Source of the DNA: Pseudomonas corrugata
GTDB lineage: Bacteria > Pseudomonadota > Gammaproteobacteria > Pseudomonadales > Pseudomonadaceae
Length of the DNA: 64,000 nucleotides
Assembly (NCBI RefSeq): GCF_001269905.1
Contig: NZ_LHVK01000031.1
Span: forward strand, 1-64,000
Reading direction: 5' to 3'
The position numbers were made by a program, and so were the translations under genes. Shown here piece by piece: positions 38,123 to 47,195 of this stretch (its first letter is position 1; the number at the start of each line of letters is the position of its first letter). The notes below the pieces were generated by a model, which saw only the letters and a list, made by a program, of their open reading frames with translations, had not been told where the DNA came from and ran no database searches.

Positions 38123-41100
38123 GCTTCACCCCTGGTGGTCGACATGACCTCCTGTAGCGTGTCGTTCTCGTCTTCATCCACGGTGTACCAGGGATGGCGC
38201 GTGTGACGACGCATGTAGCAGAGGCCATTTTGCCTGGCGAGTAGCGTGTGGGCGGGGCGTCCGAGAGGGTCGTAGAACTGCTGGTCGAAATGCCCGGACT
38301 GGCGCAGGGACACATCGTTGATGTGGCAGTGCCGATCGGCAAAATAGGGACGATAGATGCGGATTGCCAGTCCCTTGCTGTTGTATTCCACCCGCTCGCT
38401 GACACGCCAGCGGACCGTGGCGATCTGCTCTTTTGGTCTTCCATCCGTCAGTACCAGGTCGCCCTCGGCATCGACGACATAGGCCATGCCCGACTCGACG
38501 CGCTGCTTGCTTTGCAACGCTCGACCAAAGCCATCGAAACTGGTGATGGCGACGCGGATTTGTTGCTGCTCATCGTCGGGATAACGATCGGCGACCAGGG
38601 TCGCCACCTGCACAGGTTCACGTGTCGAGGCCTTGAGTTCGTCTTTCAGCTTCAGCTCATCGACCGAAAGCGCTGGAAGAGCCGACAGCCTGGTGCGGGC
38701 CGACGCGCAGATATGCCCGCTGGGAAGCAGATCACCCTTGGCCACGCAACGGGTCCGCCAGTCGGTGTCCGCCAATGCTGCCTCCGATACGTTACCCATC
38801 CAACTGAAGGGCGCGTAATAGCTGGCCGCCGCTGCACCCTGCACAGCGTTCTTTGCCTGGCTGACCACTTCTGCCAGACGCTTGAACGAAGGCTGTTTGA
38901 ACTGCGCGAGCGGTTTGAAGCCCACGCGGGTGTTGTGTTCGTCACCATAAAAGGACGTGGCCAGTACCTGGCCGAAAGCATCGAACAGGCCTTCCTGTAC
39001 GTTACCGTTGGGATCGACGATGCGCAGGGGCTGGAGCGAGCGATAGTCGTAAGTGGCCTGGGTGGTACAGCCATCGGGAAGTTTGAAGGTGGTGACGAAA
39101 CAGGCGTACTTGTCGTAGCCGATTTCGGAGACTCCGTGGCTTTGGCTCGGCTGTACGGCGTTGACTTTGTAGAAGCCTTCCAGCGGAGCGTAGGTCGCGA
39201 AGCCGCTTTTGACTGACCAGAGCTTTCTCGCCGGTTGCGGCGCGGGAAGAAAATCGGTCATTGGGTGATAACCCATTTGTTCCAGCTCTTTTTCTTTGGG
39301 GCGGTTGTCCTCTGGCAGTAACCGAAAGACGTCCAACGCTGTTTCATCCAGCTCGGCGCGTTCCAGGTGATCGGCCAGGGCCTGCAGATCCGCGACGCCA
39401 TCGGGCAGGGTTGCCCCGCTCGACGCGTCTTTGTAGCGCTGCACGGAGAGGCCGGTCAGCACGGCTTGGGTTTTCCAGGCGGTCTGCTTTAGCCGTTCGT
39501 TGAGTGTTTCAAAAGACAGGTCCTGTGGCGCCAGCCCCCCGTCTTCAGGGGGCTTGGGGCATTGCCATGCCTGGGTGCGCTGGCGATAAGGCAGGCCCAA
39601 TCGCCATTGTTGAGGGGCTTGCAGATGGATGAACTCGGCGTGGGTTTCGCTTAGGTGGTAAAGCTGCTGCGCCGGATCATGAGCATCGCGCCACCACTGC
39701 TGCTGGTCGGCGTCGCTGAACGGCGGTGTATCGCTGGCGGTTTTTCGGCGGGCGTAATGGATGTCCACAGTGCGGGTCCGTGCGCCGTACAGATCGTGTT
39801 GCAGGTTCAAGGTGTGCTGGCATTGCGGGTCATCGGTAATGCCTTCGTACTGGTAGGTGATGGTCTCCAGCAGCAGCGGCAGCATTCGGGCATGGCGCCG
39901 AACGCTGTCGGGTGCTTGCAGTAGACGGAGCCCATAGCGGTTTTCCTGGACCGAGTACAAACAAGTGGTTTTCAGGTGCCTATCGATGCCGAAGACCTCG
40001 CTTCGCAGCAAGCGACCCGACAAGGCGCGGGCCATTTCCCGAGTGGTCGCTGCGTCTGGCGAGGCGATGATCCGGTCGTTCTGCGATTCAGGCGGGGATT
40101 GGCAAAGCAGTGTCTTGCCCAGCGCCACGGCTTCTTTGTCTGCGCGGCTATAGCCGTTGCGTGGCGGATCCGTTTTTCGCCCGGTGTGAAACCAGTTTTT
40201 TTTCAGGCACGTTGCCGTGAAACTCTTTGCGTCGGTATCGCCTGGGCTTGTTTCAGTGTCGGTTTGCAACAGCAGACCGAAACCCCGAAATTCCCGCTCG
40301 ATGCCGTCGTAATAACCCAGGCGATAGGAGAGCTCCTGGGTCAGTTGATTGCCGGTCGTTTCATCCCGTTGGGTTTGACGGCATACCAGGTGCAGGGCCA
40401 AGGGCAGGCGACAGGTGAGGGGCTTGCCGGCTGCTGCTCTCTCCAGTTTTTCATCCAGCCATTCCTGCGCCGAGCTGCGGTAGTCGATGCGATGGTCGGC
40501 TCCCATGTTGTTGTTGGTGCCGGTGAGCAGATACGGTTTGGCGCTGACGAAGTCGTAGTGCCAATGTTGCGACCTCATGTACGGCGAGCTCAGGATCAGG
40601 CTGGAACAGCCGAGCCCGTGCAGGTCAGCGACGCTCACTTGGCACAACGGATCGTAGCGCAGCTCTCCCGGCCAGGGCAGCGCAACGGCGGGAGCGAAAC
40701 TCTGGCCGCAGCGGTTCATGAAGATCAGTGCCTGATCCGCTTGCAGGTAGATCAGGTCGACGGCGCCGGAACCATCCAGGTCCGCCAGGCGAATATGCGA
40801 GGCGTCGAAGCTTTCGTAGGCAACCCCGGGGAAGTCCAGCGTCCTGCCCTGGCCGAAACGCCCGCGTCCGAGATTTGGCCAGCACTTCACTTCGTCATGA
40901 CGAATGCGCACCAGATGCTGCTGGCCGCTGCCCAGTACATCGCTGAAAGCCACCAGTTCGCCGGGAGAGCCGGTAAATAGGGGCAGGGCGTCTTCATGCT
41001 CCTCTCGGGGGACCTCGAATGGCGGCGAAAAACCGTACGTTCGTTGATTGGCGTACAGGCGAACGCTGCGCGGGCCGATCAATGCCAGATCACCGAGCCC

Positions 41101-42594
41101 GTCGCCCATCAGATCGGCCAACTGTCCTTGAGGACTGAAAAACTCTGGAGCAAACGCATCGAACGTGGCGAAGTCCGACCAGCTTCGATCGGCGTCGAGA
41201 GAGAAGAAACCGCTCACTTGCGGTCGGGCGACGAGCCAGTCCAGACGACCGTCCCCCGTGAGATCGCTCAATGCCTGTTGCACCGATGTTGCCGTGTCGG
41301 CTACCGGGATGTTGGGGAGCGTTCGCCACGGCGCGTAGGCCACTTCATTGCCTTTGGCCTTGGCGCGCACGGGTTCGCGGTAATGCCAGCCTTTTTCGTT
41401 TCGATGGAGCACGCCCGGCAGGCCTTCACCGTACAAATCCACCAGTTGATAGGTGTGACCGTCGTTGAGCCCCGGCATGTCCGGGAAACGCCGCCAGGCG
41501 AGGGGCTCAGGCGCGAGCGTGAAGGCGCTGTAGCTGAGCTCGACGGGAGGGCGGCGTTCGACCGCTTCACCTTCGCCGAACGCCTGGTCGTGGGCGGCGC
41601 TCAAGTGCTGGTAGCCCAACGGCGTCTGACGATAATCAAGCAGCAGGCGCCGCACCAGGACGGGGCCCGCGTCCAGTTCATCGGGGAAACGGTGAAACAT
41701 CAGGACCTGGCGGCACAGTCGTTCGGTGCGTAATTCAAAACCGTAGGCGAAGCTGGAAAATGGATCGCTACGGACGTGCCACTGCCGGCCTTCATACAGC
41801 GGTTTTTCGGTGTAGGCAGTCGTCCGCTCGCCGTAGTCGAACACCAGCTCGAAGTGCCATTGCACAGCCGCCAGCCGATCCGCAGTCCATGAGTAGAGAT
41901 GCGCGTCGGCCTTGAAGTTGCCATAGCTGACCTGGCTCAAATAGCGCTGAGCGGTGGCGTCTGACTGGTATCGGTAAAGAATGTGTTCGCCGTGGGCGTT
42001 CAGGCTCTCCTCCAGCAGCCATTCGCCGACACGGCTCGTATCCTGGGGATCGGCCCGACGCGATGCCGGGTCTTTTCCAAACAGGTGAAGGCTGCCGTCG
42101 GCACCGTGCACCAGCCAGAAGCCTGCTTCATCACCTTGCGAGGACCAATGTTCAATGCGGTCGAAGCGGCTTTCGGTTCTGGGAAAGTGCCGGGTGACGG
42201 TGTAGGCCGTGCCCAGGTCCAGATCGTTGTAATGGTCGATGCGGGTCGAGACGGTGACGTCTTGCGAATCACGCTCGGGTAGCCATATCACTCCGGTGGG
42301 GCCGACGATTTCGTCATCTTCGGTAAAGGCCGGTACACCTTTGCTGGTACGTCGCGCCACGCTGGGTAATGACAGCCCCCAGCCGATGCCGAACACACCG
42401 TTGCCGAGCGAGCTGACATAGTTCAGGGACAAGGGCGGCGCAAAGCCGCGCCCCGGTGAAATGGGCAAGGCAATTTCATAGGAGGCCGTACCGTGGGCGC
42501 CGACGGGGTTCCATCCTTTGCCGATGCTTTGAATGGCGCCACCGCCCTTGGGCAGTGACGGCGCGGTGACCGGCAACGGGGATTGTTCACTCAT
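38119..42594 (-). CDS. TcB component of toxin complex (SpvB/TcaC type)
   Basis: The 1491-residue product is the TcB protein, which with TcC forms the closed cocoon that holds the toxic C-terminus and docks on the TcA pore. The N-terminal SpvB domain is clear (SLPKGGGAIQSIGKGWNPVGAHGTASYEIALPISPGRG spans about residues 13-50, with LSLNYVSSLGNGVFGIGWGLS after it). FG-GAP/VCBS-like repeats follow (LTGDGRLDWLVARP, LMGDGLGDLALIGP, LADLDGSGAVDLIYLQ), which build the beta-propeller. TcdB middle regions and YD-like segments follow. Four-base ATGA overlaps on both sides couple its translation to TcA and TccC, consistent with fixed stoichiometry. Confidence 0.93.
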   Translation of the reverse strand: MSEQSPLPVTAPSLPKGGGAIQSIGKGWNPVGAHGTASYEIALPISPGRGFAPPLSLNYVSSLGNGVFGIGWGLSLPSVARRTSKGVPAFTEDDEIVGPTGVIWLPERDSQDVTVSTRIDHYNDLDLGTAYTVTRHFPRTESRFDRIEHWSSQGDEAGFWLVHGADGSLHLFGKDPASRRADPQDTSRVGEWLLEESLNAHGEHILYRYQSDATAQRYLSQVSYGNFKADAHLYSWTADRLAAVQWHFELVFDYGERTTAYTEKPLYEGRQWHVRSDPFSSFAYGFELRTERLCRQVLMFHRFPDELDAGPVLVRRLLLDYRQTPLGYQHLSAAHDQAFGEGEAVERRPPVELSYSAFTLAPEPLAWRRFPDMPGLNDGHTYQLVDLYGEGLPGVLHRNEKGWHYREPVRAKAKGNEVAYAPWRTLPNIPVADTATSVQQALSDLTGDGRLDWLVARPQVSGFFSLDADRSWSDFATFDAFAPEFFSPQGQLADLMGDGLGDLALIGPRSVRLYANQRTYGFSPPFEVPREEHEDALPLFTGSPGELVAFSDVLGSGQQHLVRIRHDEVKCWPNLGRGRFGQGRTLDFPGVAYESFDASHIRLADLDGSGAVDLIYLQADQALIFMNRCGQSFAPAVALPWPGELRYDPLCQVSVADLHGLGCSSLILSSPYMRSQHWHYDFVSAKPYLLTGTNNNMGADHRIDYRSSAQEWLDEKLERAAAGKPLTCRLPLALHLVCRQTQRDETTGNQLTQELSYRLGYYDGIEREFRGFGLLLQTDTETSPGDTDAKSFTATCLKKNWFHTGRKTDPPRNGYSRADKEAVALGKTLLCQSPPESQNDRIIASPDAATTREMARALSGRLLRSEVFGIDRHLKTTCLYSVQENRYGLRLLQAPDSVRRHARMLPLLLETITYQYEGITDDPQCQHTLNLQHDLYGARTRTVDIHYARRKTASDTPPFSDADQQQWWRDAHDPAQQLYHLSETHAEFIHLQAPQQWRLGLPYRQRTQAWQCPKPPEDGGLAPQDLSFETLNERLKQTAWKTQAVLTGLSVQRYKDASSGATLPDGVADLQALADHLERAELDETALDVFRLLPEDNRPKEKELEQMGYHPMTDFLPAPQPARKLWSVKSGFATYAPLEGFYKVNAVQPSQSHGVSEIGYDKYACFVTTFKLPDGCTTQATYDYRSLQPLRIVDPNGNVQEGLFDAFGQVLATSFYGDEHNTRVGFKPLAQFKQPSFKRLAEVVSQAKNAVQGAAAASYYAPFSWMGNVSEAALADTDWRTRCVAKGDLLPSGHICASARTRLSALPALSVDELKLKDELKASTREPVQVATLVADRYPDDEQQQIRVAITSFDGFGRALQSKQRVESGMAYVVDAEGDLVLTDGRPKEQIATVRWRVSERVEYNSKGLAIRIYRPYFADRHCHINDVSLRQSGHFDQQFYDPLGRPAHTLLARQNGLCYMRRHTRHPWYTVDEDENDTLQEVMSTTRGEA

Positions 42595-45500
42595 TGCACA
42601 CCTCCGCCGACCCGGGCCGTATAGCTCACGTGCACGATGATGTCGGTCAGCGATTCAAGCAGGTCTTTTTGCGCCTCGGGGTTCGGGAAGGTCAGCTGCC
42701 ATTTGGAAATGGCGCCGGTGTATTCGAAGGGCAGGTAGCGTTCATCGTTGAAGCTCAGGGTAAACAATCCGTTGTCGTCGATCCCTGTCGAAAGGGCGAT
42801 CTGCTGGTTGGCGCGGCGGCTTTCCATGGCCTTGCCTCGATCACCTGGCGACAGGAACACCGTGCTGGCGGTCTGGGTCAGCGTGGCCCGAATGTTTTCA
42901 TAAGGGCCGACGACGGCCGGCAAGGTCACGCTGATGGTCTTGATGCGCCGCAGGTAGTGTTGCTGGCCCTTGTAATCGTCTTCGAATAACTGATGGGTCA
43001 GCTCGAACTCACATCCTCCTTTCTTCAGTTCGGTATGCATCTGCGACCATTCTTTATTGAGGCTGGAGGTGGTTTTACCCTTCAACTGTCGCAGCGATAT
43101 CGTCTTGTGGATCTCCAGCTCCCGCTCGTGACGTTGCAGGTATCCGGCGTGCATGTTCAGCAGGTTCAGCTTCAGCAACTCGCCCGCGCCGAGCCCTCGA
43201 TAGGTGGTATGCCATGCCCCCGGTTGAATGAAGCGGCTGTTGAAGTCGGCGGTCTCATATTGCCAACCGGCTTCAGCGGCCAGGCACAGGCTCAGTGTCG
43301 CGTCGTAGGCCTGGCGATAGACTGTGGCCAACTGGCTGTTGAGCCATTGGTACAGTTGCGTTTTGGTGAAGCGCTTGCCGAGGAAGTCGTAGTTGGCCTT
43401 GGTCTGGCCCAGGGTCGCTTCGGCCAGGCGCAATTGCTGGCGGGTGGCGGTCTCCTGCTCGGCGAAATGCGCCAGTTGTGCGTCGATCTGGGCCAGTTCG
43501 AGTTGTGATTGATCGTAGGCGTGATGCCATTCATCCCGACGGCGATCGAATATGGCCTGACGGTCGAGTTGGGCCGCTACCGTACGGCTGATGATCGCGG
43601 CGCTGTGGGCGGCGGCGGAGGCTGCGAGCGCCGGGCCTTCCCAACGACTGCCGCCAATGCAGAGTCCAGCCATGTTCGGCGCCATCATCAGCCCCGCCGC
43701 CGCGATTTGGCAGGCCATTGCGCCGGCTTCCAAGGTGCCGCTGGCCACGTAGAAGTAACTGGCCTTTGTTTCGGTGTCACTCAGGTCATCGTCCAGCAGT
43801 TTTTTGTAATGGGTGCTGCGGTTTTGAACAATGGCCTGGCTGGCCAGCAGCGCCTGGCGGTTCTGACGGTCGATGTTCAAGGCCTGGCGCTGCAAGTCCA
43901 GAGAGATTTTTGCCAGATCCCAGGCTTGCTGTTGTTGCAACTCCTGCAACTGGGTCTGTTCCTTGCGCTCGATCAGCGACAGCAGCAGGGTGCCGAACTG
44001 GCTGAGGCTTTCCACGGCGTTCTGGGCGTGGTTGTGCATGACGGTGAAGCGATAGTGGGGAATGGCGACGCTCGGCAGGCCTGTCGAGGAGCTGCTCGAG
44101 AGGCTCAGGGCATTGGTGCCGAGGAGGGCGCGAGGGTCCAGCGGCGCCGCGATGACCGGCAGATGCAGCGGCTTGCCGGCGATGTCGAGGTTATGCCGCA
44201 GGTTATGCAGGCGACTTTCGGCCATGTCCCAGCACTTGAGCAACTGCGGATTGAATGGCAGATGCAGGTACGGGCTATCGATAGCCGGCAGGGTCGAGCG
44301 CGAGCTGCCTTCGTGAAGGACCAGTGCGCGGTCGTCGGTCAAGCGGGTCACCGAGTATTCAAAGGTGCGCAGGCCGTCATCGGGGGTGTCGACCAACGTC
44401 TGCAGGCTGACCGCCGTCCAAGGGGCCGCCAGTCGAACGACCGGGCGTGGGCCCAGCAGATCGAGCACCCGCACGTACCAGAGCTTTGCCTCGCTGAGAC
44501 CGTCAGGCGTCATTGCACGGTACGCGGCATCCCCTCGGTTGATCAGGATGTCCAGGTACAGGAAGTACAGCGCCTTGCAGAAGTGCACGGGATGACTGAG
44601 GGCAATCTGGTACGGATCATGGGGCGCCTGATTGGCGTACGACGGCACACTGTTATCGACCAGGGGCACGCTCCTCCAGCACTCCTCCCTGTTGCGACCC
44701 GGATCGAAGGTGTAGCGCAGCCAGCGTTCGGCTTCCTCGTACTGATGCTCGACATTCAAGCGATGGGCGACCAGCCATGGCACATGGAGGAACAGTTCGG
44801 TGAAGTAACGGCCATAGGCACCGTGAAAATCCATCGCGTTGGCCGAGTCGCCGGGGATCGAGGGTTCCGGCAGGTGCTGGGTCGTCCAGTCGAACAGTTC
44901 ATCCAGGCTGTTCTCGGTGCGACGGATCAGTTCGGCGGCGAATACGGTGTTCAATCTGATTGGCGAGCGAGGTTGGTTGGAAGCGTCGCTGTTTTTGATC
45001 GTGGACTGGGTGAAATCGATGAATTGGGTGGTTCCCAAGCCGGGTGTCGTGACCTGGGTAATCTCTGGCGGTAGCTGGTTTTTCACCAGATATTTCAGCG
45101 TAATGGCCCTGAGGACGGAGTAGAGCTTTCTTGTCGGCTCGAAGGGGTGGACGAACGCCACCCCGAGAATAAGGAGGGTGCCGTCGTCACCGGGGTCGGT
45201 GTCGGGCCATTGGAAATCAAAGGACGGCGCCAGATGCTCGGCGGGAATGGACTCGGCCACGACGGTCAGGTCTTCGTAGGTCAGCGGCCGGTCTAATGAG
45301 GCAGATGGTGGCCGGAAGACGACATACTGCTTATCCAACGGTTCATCGCAGAGAACGATGACGTGTTCCACGTCAAAAGGATCGGCGTGCTCTGCCTTCA
45401 GGGTAATGGTTTCCGATTCGGTGGCGGCGGCGCTTCTATTGCCGAGCCGGCTGGCCTTGATCAGGTGTCTGACGGCCTGCGTGGAAATGAATTTTCCTTC

Positions 45501-47162
45501 AAGGCTGGTCTGGCTGGATAGCGTGATATTGGGCGCACGTTCATTGTTTCTCAGTGCGTCAGTCGTGTGTGTGAAGGACAACGTGAAGCTTCGGTCGAGG
45601 GAGGCCGGGGATTTGGAGAGCTTAAAACTCGACCCCTTATGAAGCCTCATGTAAGGAGTCTGCGGCAGGCTTTGGGCAGGAAACACCAGATCCATCTGGA
45701 GGTGAGGTTCACGACTGAAGGCGGTCTCAATCCTCAAGCGCATGATGTTGCGCGGCAGGTATCTCATGTCCCCTGCGCTGGTAATGCCAATGTTTGCCTC
45801 CAGGTGCAAGGTGAGCGTGGAGTCGTGCCTGGTGTAGCGGAGATTGATGCGATCACGGTAGGCGCTTTCGAAATCCGACAGGGTGGGGGCCATGTTGCCG
45901 GGCAGGGAAGCTTCTGCCAGTGCGAGGTCTACGGAGGTTGTGGCTTGGATGCGCTGGACGGCGGCACTCAGCAGTTCCTTCTCGGCGGCAGCGTCCGTTG
46001 AGCGACCCGGTTCAAGGCTGAGGTGCTTGTCGATACACATCGTCTTGCTGAAGGCGGGGCTGTTACCGGTGGCGATGCCCGACGTTGCCTGGGATTGATA
46101 ACCATATAAGGCTAGGAACAGTGAGTCGCGCGAACCCCGGCGCAGATGCACGGCCACTGTTCTGATCAATGTATTGATCACCACGAGGTTCTTGCTGCCC
46201 AGCGTTTTGTCCTCGCAATAGCCTTGCAGGGCAACCCGCGGTGTACTCCAACTGCCATCCTGTTTCCTGAAGCAATAGCTCAGGCGCAACAGCGGGTGAT
46301 GCTTGCCCGGTAGTGTTGTGTTGTCCTGCGAAGGGGCACTGCTTGAGGCCGAGGGATCCTGATGGATGCATTCGGCCCAGATGACGAACAGGCGATTGTT
46401 GAACCAGACCGGCCGCACCGAGTGTTCGGCCGCATGCTCGGGGATGGGCACGTCGGCTTTTTTCCAGTCCGACCAGGCGTACGGATCCGGCTGGTCCTGT
46501 TTGGACGCAGTGGCCGGCGGTTGTGGCGGCGCGCCGTCGAGCGGGCGCTGGGCCATGTCCAGCGAACGCCAGAAGTAACTGTTTTCGGTGCGGGACTTGG
46601 CAATGAAATAGTACGTGCTGTTGGCGAAGTCTTCGCCGTCGATGTAGCCATTGAGGATATTCAGGTTGGCGACTTCTTCGAAGCGCGCCAGGTAAGCCAT
46701 GATCGCCGATTGAACGGCGTCGGGTTGAATCTGGTTCTGGCCGAGGGTGTTTTCCAGCTGCCGGAAGTTGTCGCTTTTTTGGGTTCTCAGGGCCGGATCG
46801 AGATACGTCGCAGGGAAATAGAGCAGCTTCTGATGGGCTGCCCAGGTAGGGTATTGATGCATCTCGTCGCGCCACGCCTGTCGAAGCTCGGCGGTGATAT
46901 TGGCGGGGTCGTAACCGGGCTCCAGGTGCATCAGGATGCGGTTGATGTACTGCTGCAGGCTGGCAATGGCGCAGGCCACGGGCGTGGTAGGCACGTCCTG
47001 GCTGACCAGTACGTCGAGCAGCCAATATTCGTAGAGGTCCCGGGCGGTCTTGATCTTGTAGGGTTTCATCCTGTCCCGATCAGGCGCGACCTTGTTCAGG
47101 TAAAGCGCCAGCAGCGCATCGCGCAGGCTTTCATCGAGCTGCTTCTTAATGGCAACGGTCAT
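42591..47162 (-). CDS. TcA component, C-terminal part (TcaB/TcdA type; pore and TcB-binding)
   Basis: The 1523-residue product is the larger half of a two-protein TcA. It includes an ABC-toxin N-terminal/neuraminidase-like region (AYLARFEEVANLNILNGYIDG, SYFWRSLDMAQRPLDG), a long alpha-helical coiled segment near residues 1120-1300 rich in Gln and Ala that corresponds to the pore-forming channel, and a C-terminal TcB-binding domain (GGCEFELTHQLFEDDY, then PFEYTGAISKWQLTFPN). I start at the ATG at 47162 because AAGGA lies six bases upstream; a TTG two codons earlier is too close to that site. It follows the first TcA gene after 33 bases and overlaps the TcB start. Confidence 0.92.
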   Translation of the reverse strand: MTVAIKKQLDESLRDALLALYLNKVAPDRDRMKPYKIKTARDLYEYWLLDVLVSQDVPTTPVACAIASLQQYINRILMHLEPGYDPANITAELRQAWRDEMHQYPTWAAHQKLLYFPATYLDPALRTQKSDNFRQLENTLGQNQIQPDAVQSAIMAYLARFEEVANLNILNGYIDGEDFANSTYYFIAKSRTENSYFWRSLDMAQRPLDGAPPQPPATASKQDQPDPYAWSDWKKADVPIPEHAAEHSVRPVWFNNRLFVIWAECIHQDPSASSSAPSQDNTTLPGKHHPLLRLSYCFRKQDGSWSTPRVALQGYCEDKTLGSKNLVVINTLIRTVAVHLRRGSRDSLFLALYGYQSQATSGIATGNSPAFSKTMCIDKHLSLEPGRSTDAAAEKELLSAAVQRIQATTSVDLALAEASLPGNMAPTLSDFESAYRDRINLRYTRHDSTLTLHLEANIGITSAGDMRYLPRNIMRLRIETAFSREPHLQMDLVFPAQSLPQTPYMRLHKGSSFKLSKSPASLDRSFTLSFTHTTDALRNNERAPNITLSSQTSLEGKFISTQAVRHLIKASRLGNRSAAATESETITLKAEHADPFDVEHVIVLCDEPLDKQYVVFRPPSASLDRPLTYEDLTVVAESIPAEHLAPSFDFQWPDTDPGDDGTLLILGVAFVHPFEPTRKLYSVLRAITLKYLVKNQLPPEITQVTTPGLGTTQFIDFTQSTIKNSDASNQPRSPIRLNTVFAAELIRRTENSLDELFDWTTQHLPEPSIPGDSANAMDFHGAYGRYFTELFLHVPWLVAHRLNVEHQYEEAERWLRYTFDPGRNREECWRSVPLVDNSVPSYANQAPHDPYQIALSHPVHFCKALYFLYLDILINRGDAAYRAMTPDGLSEAKLWYVRVLDLLGPRPVVRLAAPWTAVSLQTLVDTPDDGLRTFEYSVTRLTDDRALVLHEGSSRSTLPAIDSPYLHLPFNPQLLKCWDMAESRLHNLRHNLDIAGKPLHLPVIAAPLDPRALLGTNALSLSSSSSTGLPSVAIPHYRFTVMHNHAQNAVESLSQFGTLLLSLIERKEQTQLQELQQQQAWDLAKISLDLQRQALNIDRQNRQALLASQAIVQNRSTHYKKLLDDDLSDTETKASYFYVASGTLEAGAMACQIAAAGLMMAPNMAGLCIGGSRWEGPALAASAAAHSAAIISRTVAAQLDRQAIFDRRRDEWHHAYDQSQLELAQIDAQLAHFAEQETATRQQLRLAEATLGQTKANYDFLGKRFTKTQLYQWLNSQLATVYRQAYDATLSLCLAAEAGWQYETADFNSRFIQPGAWHTTYRGLGAGELLKLNLLNMHAGYLQRHERELEIHKTISLRQLKGKTTSSLNKEWSQMHTELKKGGCEFELTHQLFEDDYKGQQHYLRRIKTISVTLPAVVGPYENIRATLTQTASTVFLSPGDRGKAMESRRANQQIALSTGIDDNGLFTLSFNDERYLPFEYTGAISKWQLTFPNPEAQKDLLESLTDIIVHVSYTARVGGGVQ

Positions 47163-47195
47163 GTTCAATCCTTGAATGTTGAAGCGGGGCGCCGG

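Noticed and set aside
43509..45074. Plus-strand frame of 521 codons opposite TcA
   Set aside because: It is an antisense shadow without a domain; the minus-strand TcA frame has recognised regions.
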